From Paenibacillus amylolyticus (lineage in GTDB: Bacteria; Bacillota; Bacilli; Paenibacillales; Paenibacillaceae): 64,000 bases of DNA. Below the pieces are notes generated by a model that ran no database searches, had not been told where the DNA came from, and saw only the letters and a list, made by a program, of their open reading frames with translations. The position numbers were made by a program, and so were the translations under genes. Below are positions 18,375 through 28,975 of the stretch, in pieces (positions within the stretch are counted from its first letter, which is position 1; each line of letters begins with the position of its first letter). The stretch is taken from the NCBI RefSeq assembly GCF_003719335.1, contig NZ_RIAS01000006.1, positions 1 to 64,000 on the forward strand, read 5' to 3'.

Positions 18375-19409
18375 TTAACGCTTGGAACGAACTGCTGAAC
18401 TGCTTCTGCTTTTAAACATATGAATATTCTCCAATGCTTTACCTGTCCCGATTGCTACACAATCCAGCGGGTTCTCCGCAACAATGACAGGCATTCCTGT
18501 CTCACCAGCAAGCAGCTTATCCAGATTGCGAAGCAGAGCTCCGCCGCCTGTCAGGACAATTCCACGATCCATAATGTCTGCTGCAAGCTCAGGAGGGCAT
18601 TTTTCAAGTGTTACTTTTACTGCTTCAACAATAGCATTCACGGTGTCTGCCAGAGCTTCGCTGATCTCATCAGAAGTAATGGTAATGGTCTTCGGCAGAC
18701 CTGTTACCAGATCACGTCCACGAATTTCCATCGTTTCCACTTGCTCCAGCGGCATAGCGGAGCCGATATCCATCTTCAACTGTTCGGATGTACGTTCACC
18801 GATCATCAGATTGTATTGGCGTTTGATGTATTGAATTACGGATTCATCCATCTCGTCACCTGCTACACGCACTGAACGGCTAGTTACGATACCACCTAAA
18901 GAAATGACAGCCACTTCAGTTGTACCGCCGCCAATATCAACGACCATACTGCCTGTCGGTTCCCATACGGGCAGATCTGCGCCAATAGCGGCTGCAAATG
19001 GTTCTTCGATCGTGTAAGCCTCACGTGCTCCCGCCTGTTTCGTAGCATCTTCAACCGCACGTTGCTCCACTGCTGTAATTCCGGATGGTACACATACCAT
19101 CACGTTTGGATGACGCTGAAACATAGAGCGTTGCTTCTGTGCCTGACGAATAAAGTATTTAATCATCGTTGCTGTAGTGTCGAAGTCAGCAATTACGCCA
19201 TCTTTCATTGGACGAATGGCACGAATGTTGCCAGGTGTACGTCCGATCATTTTTTTAGCGGACTCACCCACAGCTTCGATGCTTTTTGTATCCGTACGCA
19301 GTGCAACAACCGACGGCTCGCGCACCACAATTCCTTTTCCACGTACATAAACCAGCGTATTCGCTGTCCCCAAATCAATACCCAAATCTTTCGTAAAACC
19401 ACCAAACAT
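18375..19409 (-). CDS. mreB: Rod shape-determining actin homologue MreB
   Basis: 344 residues. Actin-fold phosphate motifs [11 protein letters not shown] (residues 11-21) and [18 protein letters not shown], and the GGALLRNLD adenosine motif, are intact. It polymerises under the membrane to direct side-wall synthesis. It starts at ATG 19409 with AAAGGAG upstream, and is first of mreBCD-minCD. Confidence 0.98.
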   Translation of the reverse strand: MFGGFTKDLGIDLGTANTLVYVRGKGIVVREPSVVALRTDTKSIEAVGESAKKMIGRTPGNIRAIRPMKDGVIADFDTTATMIKYFIRQAQKQRSMFQRHPNVMVCVPSGITAVEQRAVEDATKQAGAREAYTIEEPFAAAIGADLPVWEPTGSMVVDIGGGTTEVAVISLGGIVTSRSVRVAGDEMDESVIQYIKRQYNLMIGERTSEQLKMDIGSAMPLEQVETMEIRGRDLVTGLPKTITITSDEISEALADTVNAIVEAVKVTLEKCPPELAADIMDRGIVLTGGGALLRNLDKLLAGETGMPVIVAENPLDCVAIGTGKALENIHMFKSRSSSAVRSKR

Positions 19410-19602
19410 GACGTATTCTCCTTTTCTGCCTCATATTACTGCTCCTGTTTCATTGCAAGAGCATAACTTTCATTCCCACGAAACCGTGGAGCTAATATTC
19501 GCATGTAGTATTTTGAATCTGAATCTGTAAAGTAAAGTGAACCTATCTTTGACGGACACGTCCGTTATCATTCATAGGAAAACATCAACGCCAACCATTA
19601 TA

Positions 19603-20292
19603 TTATACCAAGCCCTTCTCCTTCAAACTTACGTATGTTCCATCACCAATAACAAGGTGATCCAGAACGTCAATGCCAACGATTGCGCCGGCTTCAATCA
19701 GTCTTTTAGTTATCTGAATATCTTCCGGACTGGGCGTTGGATCACCGCTGGGATGGTTATGTGCACACACAATTGAGGCACTGCTGCATTTGATAGCGGC
19801 ACGAAATACTTCACGCGGATGTACAATTGAAGCATTAAGGCTGCCCATGGAGAGTGTTTCCTGAGCTATGATATGATTTTTGCTATTCAAAAAAAGACAT
19901 ACAAAATGTTCTTTCTGCAAATAACGCAGTTGTTCCATTAGAATATCCGCAGCATCACGTGGTGTACGGATCGATGTCGAAGGAGCAAGCCGACTCTTGG
20001 CAATTCGATGTCCCAGTTCAATGCCTGCTTTAAGCTGCACCGCTTTCGCTTGTCCAATGCCCTTCATAGCTGTCATCTCTTCAAGGCTCAGATCCATCAA
20101 CGAACGGATGCCACCTGCTTCATTCAGTATCCGCTGTGCCATATGCATTGCGGATTCCTGTCTCGTTCCTGTTCGAAGTAATATGGCAAGCAATTCGGTA
20201 TGACTCAAGGCGCCCGCCCCATATTCCATCATGCGTTCTCTCGGGCGATCTTCCTGGGGGATGTCGCGCATCATATATTGAGGCGACTCCAT
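19603..20292 (-). CDS. radC: RadC family JAB-domain protein
   Basis: 229 residues from the ATG at 20292, preceded by GAGGGA. An N-terminal helix-hairpin-helix (around MKGIGQAKAVQLKAG) is followed by a JAMM domain with the complete metal motif HNHPSGDPTPSPED. The family is named for DNA repair, but its function is unproven. The position between maf and mreB is the Bacillus order. The frame stays open upstream into maf, but no better start is seen there. Confidence 0.94.
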   Translation of the reverse strand: MESPQYMMRDIPQEDRPRERMMEYGAGALSHTELLAILLRTGTRQESAMHMAQRILNEAGGIRSLMDLSLEEMTAMKGIGQAKAVQLKAGIELGHRIAKSRLAPSTSIRTPRDAADILMEQLRYLQKEHFVCLFLNSKNHIIAQETLSMGSLNASIVHPREVFRAAIKCSSASIVCAHNHPSGDPTPSPEDIQITKRLIEAGAIVGIDVLDHLVIGDGTYVSLKEKGLV

Positions 20293-20323
20293 ACATTCCC
20301 TCTTTTCACAGCATCCGTTTTGA

Positions 20324-20938
20324 TTACGTTTGTGGCAACACGTACACGCCAAATCCCTCCAGCATGTCACTAAGCAAAGATAGTGGCAAGCCTACCACAT
20401 TAAAATAACATCCTTCAATGCGGTCGATCAGTGAAGCGCCAATGCCTTGAATAGCATATGACCCTGCTTTGTCCGAAGGTTCTCCCGTCTTCACGTAAGC
20501 ACGGATCGTAGCTTCAGACAGTTCCTTCATCGTTACATCCGTCTGACGATAATGCACCACCGAATGTCCGGTAGCTGCATCAATACAGGCGACACCCGTA
20601 AACACACGATGTTCCCGTCCTTGCAGACGTGACAACATCTGCTCAGCATCAGACTCATCCACTGGCTTGCCCAGAATCTCGTTGTCAAGCACAACAACGG
20701 TATCACTGCCGACAATAATGGCATCCTTACTGCTGCCTTCTAGTCCACGATACACAGCGAGCGCCTTGCGCAGAGCCAGTTCTTGCACTGTCTGCTCTGG
20801 GGTCCAATCTGATGGTGTATTCTCATCGGCATAACTTGGTATAACTTCAAACGCTAAATGGAGTGACGCGATCAGTTCCTTGCGCCGCGGCGATGTGGAG
20901 GCCAGAATAATCGGGCGCTGTTCTGTGTTATTCGACAT
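20324..20938 (-). CDS. maf: Maf family nucleotide pyrophosphatase
   Basis: 204 residues. The N-terminal LASTSPRRKELI motif and GSDTVVVLD are characteristic. Maf proteins hydrolyse dTTP/UTP or modified nucleotides to monophosphates, and Bacillus Maf is linked to septation arrest. It ends 31 bp before radC. Confidence 0.96.
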   Translation of the reverse strand: MSNNTEQRPIILASTSPRRKELIASLHLAFEVIPSYADENTPSDWTPEQTVQELALRKALAVYRGLEGSSKDAIIVGSDTVVVLDNEILGKPVDESDAEQMLSRLQGREHRVFTGVACIDAATGHSVVHYRQTDVTMKELSEATIRAYVKTGEPSDKAGSYAIQGIGASLIDRIEGCYFNVVGLPLSLLSDMLEGFGVYVLPQT

Positions 20939-21026
20939 TAACGGCTCCTTATACTACGGCAACACCTGTCCGAATCACAATAATAGATGTCACTAGTTTA
21001 TTTTTTGGTCAACATTCGTCATTCTC

Positions 21027-21269
21027 CTACAGTCTTCGATACAGCCACACAGCCGCAATAATACCAATCAGACTCAGGAGGCTCATTTGAAATTGAAATG
21101 AAAGGTCATAACTGAAAATATCGAGATCAGCCTGGGGCGACCAGCGAATCGTCGTGACCTTGGTTAAAAAGGCTACAGCCTTAACAGGCTGCAGTGCCTT
21201 GGCGATCCACGCTCCGGCCATCCAGCCAAGCAGTAGAAACAATAATAACACGCCGAAGTTTTTTTTCAT
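21027..21269 (-). CDS. Small membrane protein, DUF4321-like
   Basis: 80 residues with a hydrophobic segment at each end (about 5-25 and 58-77) and a WSPQADLDIFSYDLSF middle. Small proteins of this pattern next to maf are classed as DUF4321 in Clostridia and Paenibacilli; I assign the family from memory. The function is unknown. Both termini are likely in the cytoplasm (inference). Confidence 0.75.
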   Translation of the reverse strand: MKKNFGVLLLFLLLGWMAGAWIAKALQPVKAVAFLTKVTTIRWSPQADLDIFSYDLSFQFQMSLLSLIGIIAAVWLYRRL

Positions 21270-21343
21270 CGGTTAATCTTCCCTCGCCATTTTTTGACAC
21301 CCACATTATTATACGGGGTTTTGTACGTCAATACAAACACAAA

Positions 21344-21379
21344 TCCGGCAGGGGGAACTATTTCCAGTTCCTTGCCGGA
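21344..21379 (-). terminator. Terminator after SPOR-domain gene
   Basis: TCCGGCAAGGAACT and AGTTCCCCCTGCCGGA (minus strand) form a long stem with a 6-nt loop, followed by TTTGTGTTTG. It ends the SPOR-domain gene before the small membrane gene. Confidence 0.8.
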
Positions 21380-21415
21380 TAGGAGTTTTGGGACGTTGTT
21401 ATGGGAAAGGGAGCT

Positions 21416-22681
21416 TTATTGCTTTATTGACTCAAGCCACTTTTTCTGTTGGAGCACATACTCCATCAAATCAGACTGTACCGCCCACATGTGAACAGCG
21501 TCCGGATTTTTATTATACTCGGCAATGGCTGTTATCGCACTGTTCATCGATTTCTCCATGCCGGACACAACCGGTTGAACGTCTACCGCCATGCCAGGCG
21601 CAAGGATCTTTATACCAGTCAACCACGTTTGATGCTGAGTCTGTAGGGATGCCATCATCTCTGGTGATATGGCCGCTTGTACTGACTGACCCAATTGCTG
21701 GATCGAGAGTGTTGATAGCTGATCAACAAGAGCGGAGCTATTTTTGAAGAAAAGAGCAACGTCCTCCTGCTTGTTACCAAAGATCGCCGGATCCACCGTC
21801 GGATTAACGATCTCTTTGACATACAGTTCGACTCCCTGAGACTTTAGTCTGGTACTGAGGAGCTTGGCCTCCTCACGATCCGAAGATATGCCAGCATAGA
21901 CACGATTGCCATCGTCTGGGTCCGAACTTGCAGCTAAACCCGTTTGGGTGAGTTCAAGCTTCGCTTGTTCCGCTCGTTCCGGGGAACTGAATACCCCATA
22001 TTGTAGGGCATAATATGTACCACCTGCATATGAGATAGCAAGTTGACCTGCTGTTCCGGCCTCCCCTTCCTGACCTGACACAGTAGAAATGCTCTGATTT
22101 ACAGGAAGCATTTGATCCGGTTTCACCGCGCTCTCTTTATTAAAAAAGGACAAAATAACCATACCGAACAGCGCTCCGGTTACCAATGCCCCTGAAACAG
22201 ACCCAATCATTTTCCAGCCTCTGGGAGGACGATTTCGTTTATACGAATAGTTCTCTGATTCGATCATCCAGTTATGGCCCTGATCCAGATCTTCACTTCT
22301 TTCAGATTCAGATTCATATTCATATGGATCATACTGTGCATTCCGATCTGAGGCACTGTCTGTATAAGTCGAACGATGATCAAAATCCGCATCCAGGTCT
22401 GAAGTCCGGTAGTTCAGTGAATCCGTGTGTTTCAAACGATCCGATCCAGAACGGGAAGCGTCTGCTAGAATCGTTCCTCCCCAGTCCACAGGCATGTCCT
22501 CTGCTGTCCATGATGATACTGCCCTGTTGTTCTTGTCTGGTTCAGGATTCGGCAGCGTCTGTACCGTATTAGACAAGTTTCCGTTCATTGTGACCAGCGT
22601 ACTAGATGCAGGCATCTCCTGGTTCCCCAGCTTGTCCGACTCCTGATCTCCGAAGCGAAACGTCATTCTGGCGTTGCTCAC
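21416..22681 (-). CDS. SPOR-domain membrane protein (SpoIIB-like position)
   Basis: 421 residues from the GTG at 22681, with AAGGAGA 8 nt upstream; the frame opens 21 codons earlier without a good start. A hydrophilic N-terminal half of about 180 residues precedes one membrane helix (GALVTGALFGMVILSFF). Next comes an extracytoplasmic SPOR domain (about 225-295, YYALQYGVFSSPERAEQAK) and a helical tail. SPOR domains bind denuded peptidoglycan at septa. B. subtilis has spoIIB, a SPOR protein of engulfment, at the same place beside maf, so this is a positional equivalent. Sequence similarity is too low here to name it firmly. Confidence 0.85.
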   Translation of the reverse strand: MSNARMTFRFGDQESDKLGNQEMPASSTLVTMNGNLSNTVQTLPNPEPDKNNRAVSSWTAEDMPVDWGGTILADASRSGSDRLKHTDSLNYRTSDLDADFDHRSTYTDSASDRNAQYDPYEYESESERSEDLDQGHNWMIESENYSYKRNRPPRGWKMIGSVSGALVTGALFGMVILSFFNKESAVKPDQMLPVNQSISTVSGQEGEAGTAGQLAISYAGGTYYALQYGVFSSPERAEQAKLELTQTGLAASSDPDDGNRVYAGISSDREEAKLLSTRLKSQGVELYVKEIVNPTVDPAIFGNKQEDVALFFKNSSALVDQLSTLSIQQLGQSVQAAISPEMMASLQTQHQTWLTGIKILAPGMAVDVQPVVSGMEKSMNSAITAIAEYNKNPDAVHMWAVQSDLMEYVLQQKKWLESIKQ

Positions 22682-22792
22682 CCGTACCCTCTCCTTTGTC
22701 CCATTTATATCATCTATATGTTGAGATGGAGGATAACATTCCACGGAATGATTAAATCTTAGGTTTCACTAATCAAGTTCAAATTCAAGCAC

Positions 22793-22828
22793 AAAAACGC
22801 CTGACTCCATGAAGGAGACAGACGTTTT
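22793..22828 (-). terminator. Terminator after murC
   Basis: AACGTCTGTCTCC and GGAGTCAGGCGTT (minus strand) pair around a 4-nt loop and are followed by TTT. It ends the valS-folC-murC operon. Confidence 0.8.
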
Positions 22829-22959
22829 AAGTACGGTAGCCGTTGATCAAAAGATTCATGGAACATACACTCCGATAAGAAATCACCAGGATCGTAGCGA
22901 TAGTCCTCAGACTTTTTGATCCCTAAGTTCAACCTGTATCATTTTTAGAAATTACAAAA

Positions 22960-24342
22960 CTATTTCAAACCTTTGGCGAGTATATCGCCCACTTTCCAAA
23001 TATCCCCTGCACCCATCGTAAGCACAAGATCTCCTGGCTGTAACCGCGGCTGCAGATCAGCTACAACTTCCTCTTTGGTCGGCAGGTATCTTGCGGATGC
23101 GTTGCTGTTCTGTACGATCAGTTCAACTAGTCTAGCGGAGTGCACACCTTCGATTTGCTTTTCACCGGCAGGAGAATAGATATCGGTAATCAACACCTCA
23201 TCCGCCTCGGCAAATGCCCGGCTGAACGCATCCAGCAGGAAAAATGTCCGTGTATAACGCTGCGGCTGGAATACGGCAATAATCCGTTTACCTGTCGCTT
23301 TTGCCGCACTGATTGTAGCTTCAATTTCTGTAGGGTGGTGAGCGTAATCGTCAATAATCAGCATATCACGCGCCTCACCCAACACCTGAAATCTGCGTTT
23401 CGCCCCATGGAATTGCACGATAGCTGCTGTAATCTTCTCAAACGGAATGCCTGCTTCGAGACAGGTAATAACCGTAGCCATCGCATTGTAGACGTTGTGC
23501 TTACCTGGTACTGACAACTCCACTGTGCCCATAGCTGTACCTCGATGATTCATGGTGAAAGAGATACGGCGATCCCCGAGAACGATATCTGTAGCTGTGT
23601 AATCAGCAGCCTGCTCGATACCGTAAGTTGTAATGCGAGACTTGAGATGTGGCAAAATAGCCTGCACATTTTCATCATCAGCGCATACGATGGCTGTGCC
23701 CTCTGGACGGATCTGGCTGAGGAACTGTACATAGGCTTTCTTTAGTTCCTCGAAGTCGCTGTTATAATTCTCTAGATGGTCAGCTTCAATGTTCGTTACG
23801 ATGCCAAGCCAAGGATGGTACTGTAAAAAAGATCCATCGCTCTCGTCCGCTTCCGCGACAACCCACTCACCTTGACCTGCTTTGGCATTCGTCCCCAAAT
23901 TCATGATCTCTCCACCAATAATATAGGTCGGATCTATTTCACATTGCTCCATAACCAGTGCAATCATGGAAGACGTTGTCGTTTTGCCATGCGCACCTGC
24001 AACGGCCACGCCTTTGCGCTCGTTTAACAAACGTGCCAGCATTTGAGCGCGATGAAGGATAGGTATGTTTAGCTGTTCCGCAGCTACACGTTCCACATTA
24101 TCCGCAGGAGCTGCTGTAGAGTAAACGACAAGGTCCGCTCCGTTCACATGCTCCGCGGTATGTCCAATATATATTTTCGCCCCTTTGGCTGCCAACTTCT
24201 CTGTCAACTCCTGTGAAGCGACATCCGATCCGGTAACGGTATATCCCATCTCCAGCATAACCCGGGCGATGGCACTCATGCCATAACCGCCAATCCCTAT
24301 AAAATGAACATGTTCCGATGTGTTTAACAAAACTTTCACCAA
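22960..24342 (-). CDS. murC: UDP-N-acetylmuramate--L-alanine ligase
   Basis: 460 residues. It adds the first amino acid to UDP-MurNAc in the cytoplasm. The N-terminal Rossmann-like domain has FIGIGGYGMSA (14-24), the ATP loop is GAHGKTTT (116-123), and the DDYAHHPTEI motif lies in the C-terminal part. It overlaps the folC end by 7 nt. The start is uncertain: TTG 24342, GTG 24339 and TTG 24330 are all in frame and close to AAAGG. Confidence 0.97.
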   Translation of the reverse strand: MVKVLLNTSEHVHFIGIGGYGMSAIARVMLEMGYTVTGSDVASQELTEKLAAKGAKIYIGHTAEHVNGADLVVYSTAAPADNVERVAAEQLNIPILHRAQMLARLLNERKGVAVAGAHGKTTTSSMIALVMEQCEIDPTYIIGGEIMNLGTNAKAGQGEWVVAEADESDGSFLQYHPWLGIVTNIEADHLENYNSDFEELKKAYVQFLSQIRPEGTAIVCADDENVQAILPHLKSRITTYGIEQAADYTATDIVLGDRRISFTMNHRGTAMGTVELSVPGKHNVYNAMATVITCLEAGIPFEKITAAIVQFHGAKRRFQVLGEARDMLIIDDYAHHPTEIEATISAAKATGKRIIAVFQPQRYTRTFFLLDAFSRAFAEADEVLITDIYSPAGEKQIEGVHSARLVELIVQNSNASARYLPTKEEVVADLQPRLQPGDLVLTMGAGDIWKVGDILAKGLK

Positions 24343-25712
24343 CCTTTTTCAGAATCGGTTTGATGCAAAAGGGCCGCCCGCACGTCCGCAATCAGATAAA
24401 GCGTGCCGGAAACCACCCCCAGATCCTCCGCTTCCGTCCGTGACTTCAATAGATCAAGTGCCTTTGCCCAATTCGGCTCGACGATGATATCCAGTTCCTG
24501 CTTCGCAATGGCGGGACGTACCCGTTCGACAATCTGCAACAATTCGGTTGCAGCCATTTTACGGCGGAAATCTGGCTCGGTCAGGATCAGCGTATCCACT
24601 AGTGGCAGTATATGCTGCAAATATGCTTCGTGATGCTTATTCGCCAGCATACCCATCATCAAAATTAACTTTTTTTGGGGATAACCGTCGATAATACTCT
24701 TGGCAAGCGACTCTGCCCCTTCGGGATTATGAGCTCCATCGAGGACAATCAGAGGATTGTCACTGACTTTCTCAAATCGTCCTGCCCAGAAGGCATTCTG
24801 AAAACCAAGTTTAATATCGTCTTCATCCAGCATAAATGCCATATATTGTCTTAATAATTCGAGAGACATTAATGCTGCAACAGCATTATCACATTGGTAT
24901 ACACCTTGCATGCGAATGTGAATATGGAGATCTCGGAATGGACCGGTAAATTGAAGGCTTTGCCCCTCCTTACCGCTTTCCAGTCTTCGGTAGGAAAATT
25001 GATCTCCAGCCAAATATACCGTGGACCGCAGTTGCTTCGCCCTCTCCTGAATAACCTTTATGGCTTCAGGTTGTACGGCACAAGTCACCACAGGTACTCC
25101 TGGCTTAATAATGCCTGCCTTTTCCCATGCAATCTGCTCAACAGTATCTCCAAGCACATCCGTATGATCCATTCCGATATTGGTGATGACGGACACAACG
25201 GGAGTGACAATATTCGTTACGTCCATCCTTCCCCCAAGCCCAGTCTCCCATACTACAATATCGGGATAACAGACCTCCGCATAATATAGCAGTGCTAATG
25301 CCGTCGATACTTCAAACATCGTTGGTGATCCGAGCGGTGTTGATGCCATCTCTGTCACGAGAGGACGCAAACGATTCGACAGTTTTAACAATGTCTCTTC
25401 TGGGATGTCTTCACCGTTATATTGAAAACGGTTTGTAAACTTGGTGATATAAGGTGATGTATACGTTCCAACGTCATATCCCGCTTGGAGCAGTACTGAC
25501 GTCAAAAAAGCGCAAGTCGAACCTTTACCGTTCGTTCCCGCGACATGAATGAATTTGAGCCGTTGGTGCGGATTGCCAAGCTGTGACATCAGGCTCTCGA
25601 TACGTTCAAGCCCAGGCCTGATACCAAAAGGAATAAGGCCATTGATCCAGTCCACGGCCTCGTCATACGTCTGTAAAGGAGTAGCTTTATCTGTCCCGTT
25701 TAATTCCGTCAT
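24336..25712 (-). CDS. folC: Folylpolyglutamate/dihydrofolate synthase
   Basis: 458 residues from the ATG at 25712 with GAAGGTG upstream. It is a Mur-ligase-fold enzyme that adds glutamate to folates. The P-loop AGTNGKGST (58-66), the SPY(I)TKFTNR folate loop and the LDGAHNPEGAESL motif are present. It lies 88 bp after valS, the Bacillus order; B. subtilis has comC after folC, which is absent here and replaced by murC. Confidence 0.97.
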   Translation of the reverse strand: MTELNGTDKATPLQTYDEAVDWINGLIPFGIRPGLERIESLMSQLGNPHQRLKFIHVAGTNGKGSTCAFLTSVLLQAGYDVGTYTSPYITKFTNRFQYNGEDIPEETLLKLSNRLRPLVTEMASTPLGSPTMFEVSTALALLYYAEVCYPDIVVWETGLGGRMDVTNIVTPVVSVITNIGMDHTDVLGDTVEQIAWEKAGIIKPGVPVVTCAVQPEAIKVIQERAKQLRSTVYLAGDQFSYRRLESGKEGQSLQFTGPFRDLHIHIRMQGVYQCDNAVAALMSLELLRQYMAFMLDEDDIKLGFQNAFWAGRFEKVSDNPLIVLDGAHNPEGAESLAKSIIDGYPQKKLILMMGMLANKHHEAYLQHILPLVDTLILTEPDFRRKMAATELLQIVERVRPAIAKQELDIIVEPNWAKALDLLKSRTEAEDLGVVSGTLYLIADVRAALLHQTDSEKGW

Positions 25713-25800
25713 CTGATTCACCTTCGGTTCCCTGTTTGATTGAAGATTGAAAAAAGCAGCCGGATGGCGCCAAAAGCGTTCCATCCGACCCTTTTAGGTA

Positions 25801-28464
25801 TTACCCCTTGAGCTCTTTGATTCGTGCGATGACTTTATCCCGTTTATCCGAATAATCCGCTTGTTTGGCGCGTTCTTCCTCGATAACTTTAGCCGGAGCC
25901 TTCGCTACGAATCCTTCATTCGCCAGTTTTTTCTCCACGCGGAGTACTTCACCTTCAAGGTTCTGAAGTTCTTTCTCCAGGCGAGCGACTTCCTGCTCAA
26001 TATCAATCAGACCTGCGAGCGGCAAGTACAATTCTGCTCCCGTGATGATCGCTGTCATGGCTTTGTCTGGTGAACTCAGATCCATTCCGCTCTCGAATTC
26101 GGATGTATTACAGAAACGTTTGATGTAATGACTGTTGCGTTCGATAATACTAGATGCCTCATCACTGTTCGCTTTGACCATTAATTCGATCTTTTTGCTC
26201 ATCGGCACATTCACTTCGGCACGGATGTTCCGAACAGCACGAATGGTATCCATCAGCAGGTTCATCTCCGCAACAGCTCCCGGATTCTCCAGCGCAGGGT
26301 CGTATACTGGCCAGGAAGCAAGTGTAATCGTTTCTCCTTCATGAGGCAGATGTTGCCAGATCTCTTCAGAGATGTACGGCATGAACGGATGAATCAGGCG
26401 CATGGTCTGATCCAGAACATAAGCCAGCACCGATTGTGTTTTCTTCTTGGCAACCGGATCTTCTCCGTAGAATGACAGCTTGGCGAATTCGATATACCAG
26501 TCACACAGATCATCCCAGATAAAGTTGTACAATACACGACCTGTTTCCCCAAACTCATACGCATCGATTAGACGCGTAATATCTCGGGAAGTTTCGTTCA
26601 GGCGGTGCAAAATCCAATAATCCGCTGTGCCAAGCTCGCCGCTGATGTCACGATCTGCATAAGTGAAACCTTCCAGATTCATCAACGCGAAGCGGGAAGC
26701 ATTCCAGATTTTGTTTGCAAAGTTACGTGCCTGCTCCACCCGCTCCCAGCGGAAACGCAAATCCTGTCCCGGTGTACTGCTGGTCGAGATCATGTAACGC
26801 ATTGCATCTGCACCGTACTTCTCGATAACATCCAGCGGGTCTACACCGTTCCCAAGAGACTTAGACATTTTACGTCCATCAGCATCACGCACAAGACCAT
26901 GCATCAACACATCCTTGAACGGAATTTCATCCGTAAACTCCAGGGCAGTGAAGATCATACGCGCCACCCAGAAATAAATAATGTCATAACCTGTAACGAG
27001 TACATTTGTTGGATAATAACGCTTCAGGTCATCTGTATTTTCAGGCCAGCCTAATGTAGAAAACGGCCATAATGCCGAGCTAAACCACGTATCCAGAACG
27101 TCCTCATCCTGTTTCAACTTGCGCCCTGCATATTCAGGCAATGTTGTTGGATCTTCCGCGGATACAATCACTTCACCTGTTTCTTCGTCGTACCAGGCAG
27201 GAATACGATGTCCCCACCAAAGTTGACGGGAAATACACCAGTCACGAACGTTCTCAATCCAATTCAGATACGTTTTCTCAAAGCGATCCGGAACAAAGTT
27301 AACACCTTCGCCGCTTTGCTGCTTTTTGATTGCTCTCTCCGCGAGTGGTTTCATCTCTACGAACCATTGTGTGGACAAGTATGGCTCTACTACTGCTCCC
27401 GTGCGCTCACTATGTCCAACCTGATGCATATGATCTTCAATGTTAATCAGGACACCTTGCTCTTTCAAATCTGCCACAATCTGTTTGCGGCAGTCGCTAC
27501 GATCCAGCCCCTGATATTTGCCAGCTTCAGCATTCATTGTTCCACTTTCATCCATAACGGTAATTTGAGGCAAGTCATGACGTAAACCTACTTCAAAGTC
27601 GTTCGGATCATGCGCAGGTGTGATCTTCACTGCACCGCTGCCGAACTCTTTGTCTACGTAGTCATCGGCAATGACTGGAATCTCACGACCGATGATTGGC
27701 AGTACCAGTGTTTTACCGATCATGTCTGCATAACGCTCATCTTTAGGATGAACGGCAACAGCCGTATCACCCAGCATCGTTTCAGGACGTGTCGTTGCCA
27801 CAGTAATGTGACCACTCCCGTCTTTGAGCGGATAACGCAGATGATAGAGATGACCTTGGACTTCTTTATATTCAACCTCAATATCCGAGAGCGCTGTACG
27901 ATTCACCGGATCCCAGTTAATGATGCGTTTCCCGCGATAAATGAGACCTTTCTCATATAACTGCACAAATACTTTACGCACCGCTTTGGACAGACCCTCA
28001 TCCAGCGTAAAACGTTCACGGGAGTAGTCGAGAGACAACCCCATTTTGCCCCATTGCTGACGAATCGTTGTAGCGTACTGGTCTTTCCAATCCCACACTT
28101 TCTCCAGAAACTTCTCACGTCCAAGATCATAACGTGTCAATCCCTCTTCACGAAGCTTCTGTTCCACTTTCGTCTGGGTTGCAATTCCTGCGTGGTCAGA
28201 ACCTGGCAGCCAAAGTGCGTCATATCCCTGCATCCGTTTTGTACGAATAAGGATATCCTGCAGGGTAAAGTCAAGTGCATGACCAATGTGAAGCATACCC
28301 GTTACGTTCGGGGGTGGAATTACAATGGTATATGGCTCGGCATCCTTGCGTTTACCCGCCTGGAAATACCCGCGCTCCGTCCAGGTGGAGTACCATTTAT
28401 CTTCTGCCGCCTTCGGATCGTAAGTCGTCGGCATTTCAGCTGTTGCTTTTTTTTGTTCAGACAT
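25801..28464 (-). CDS. valS: Valyl-tRNA synthetase
   Basis: 887 residues, class I synthetase. HIGH is at 59-62 (MLHIGHALD) and KMSKS in [10 protein letters not shown] near residue 530. The large CP1 editing domain lies in between (about 180-370), and a C-terminal coiled-coil arm (about 815-887) is typical of ValRS. It is controlled by an upstream T-box leader. Confidence 0.98.
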   Translation of the reverse strand: MSEQKKATAEMPTTYDPKAAEDKWYSTWTERGYFQAGKRKDAEPYTIVIPPPNVTGMLHIGHALDFTLQDILIRTKRMQGYDALWLPGSDHAGIATQTKVEQKLREEGLTRYDLGREKFLEKVWDWKDQYATTIRQQWGKMGLSLDYSRERFTLDEGLSKAVRKVFVQLYEKGLIYRGKRIINWDPVNRTALSDIEVEYKEVQGHLYHLRYPLKDGSGHITVATTRPETMLGDTAVAVHPKDERYADMIGKTLVLPIIGREIPVIADDYVDKEFGSGAVKITPAHDPNDFEVGLRHDLPQITVMDESGTMNAEAGKYQGLDRSDCRKQIVADLKEQGVLINIEDHMHQVGHSERTGAVVEPYLSTQWFVEMKPLAERAIKKQQSGEGVNFVPDRFEKTYLNWIENVRDWCISRQLWWGHRIPAWYDEETGEVIVSAEDPTTLPEYAGRKLKQDEDVLDTWFSSALWPFSTLGWPENTDDLKRYYPTNVLVTGYDIIYFWVARMIFTALEFTDEIPFKDVLMHGLVRDADGRKMSKSLGNGVDPLDVIEKYGADAMRYMISTSSTPGQDLRFRWERVEQARNFANKIWNASRFALMNLEGFTYADRDISGELGTADYWILHRLNETSRDITRLIDAYEFGETGRVLYNFIWDDLCDWYIEFAKLSFYGEDPVAKKKTQSVLAYVLDQTMRLIHPFMPYISEEIWQHLPHEGETITLASWPVYDPALENPGAVAEMNLLMDTIRAVRNIRAEVNVPMSKKIELMVKANSDEASSIIERNSHYIKRFCNTSEFESGMDLSSPDKAMTAIITGAELYLPLAGLIDIEQEVARLEKELQNLEGEVLRVEKKLANEGFVAKAPAKVIEEERAKQADYSDKRDKVIARIKELKG

Positions 28465-28498
28465 GTGTCATTCCTCCGTTACGTCATCTTCATCGCTA

Positions 28499-28820
28499 AA
28501 AAAACAAAAAAACCTTTCATCCATCAAAGGACGAAAGGTTAGCTTTCGCGGTACCACCTTTGTTTCACGCTGATAACAGAGATTATGGTTCGTGCTCTGA
28601 ATCTGATGGCGTGACACTTCAAGCAGATAACGGCTGCGACCGGCCTATCCTACCTCCGAGGTTAATGAATGTATTACATCCACCTCCAGTACTCAAACAG
28701 GCAACTCCCGGGCGACTTCGATCAGTTGGTTCCTGCGGAATCTCACAGCGCATCGATCCCACTCTCTGAAAGGTCATACTGTCTACTACTCCCGATCCAC
28801 GTCATTATTCAAAAAATCCT
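28499..28820 (-). promoter_or_regulatory. T-box leader of valS
   Basis: The leader contains the diagnostic T-box sequence AAGGTGGTACCGCG (about 28544-28557). It is followed by a terminator hairpin (AACCTTTCGTCC with GGATGAAAGGTT, 28511-28540) and a T run. Stem I signatures lie further upstream: AGTAGTAGACA, ACCTTTCAGAGAG and GGAACC. A GTC valine triplet at 28714-28716, in GAAGTCG, is a candidate specifier codon. Uncharged tRNA-Val would favour the antiterminator and readthrough into valS. Confidence 0.93.
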
Positions 28821-28826
28821 AAACAC

Positions 28827-28855
28827 ATCATACCTTGCTCGTGCGTGATAGTCAA
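28827..28855 (-). promoter_or_regulatory. Promoter of the valS T-box operon
   Basis: On the minus strand, -35 TTGACT (28850-28855), a 17-bp spacer and -10 TATGAT (28827-28832) lie just before the first T-box stem. Confidence 0.8.
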
Positions 28856-28904
28856 CCTGACAACAGCGGAACGAGGATATTTGATAATCATCATGTTGAA
28901 AAAC

Positions 28905-28943
28905 AAGTACAACCCGCAATCCCTATCAGGAATTACGGGCTGT
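28905..28943 (-). terminator. Terminator after spoVID
   Basis: CCCGTAATTCC and GGGATTGCGGG pair (minus strand) around a short loop, followed by a T-rich TTGTACTTGTTTTT tract. It lies between spoVID and the valS promoter. Confidence 0.65.
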
Positions 28944-28975
28944 TTCGATATAATACGGTATGCTGAACTGAGTGA

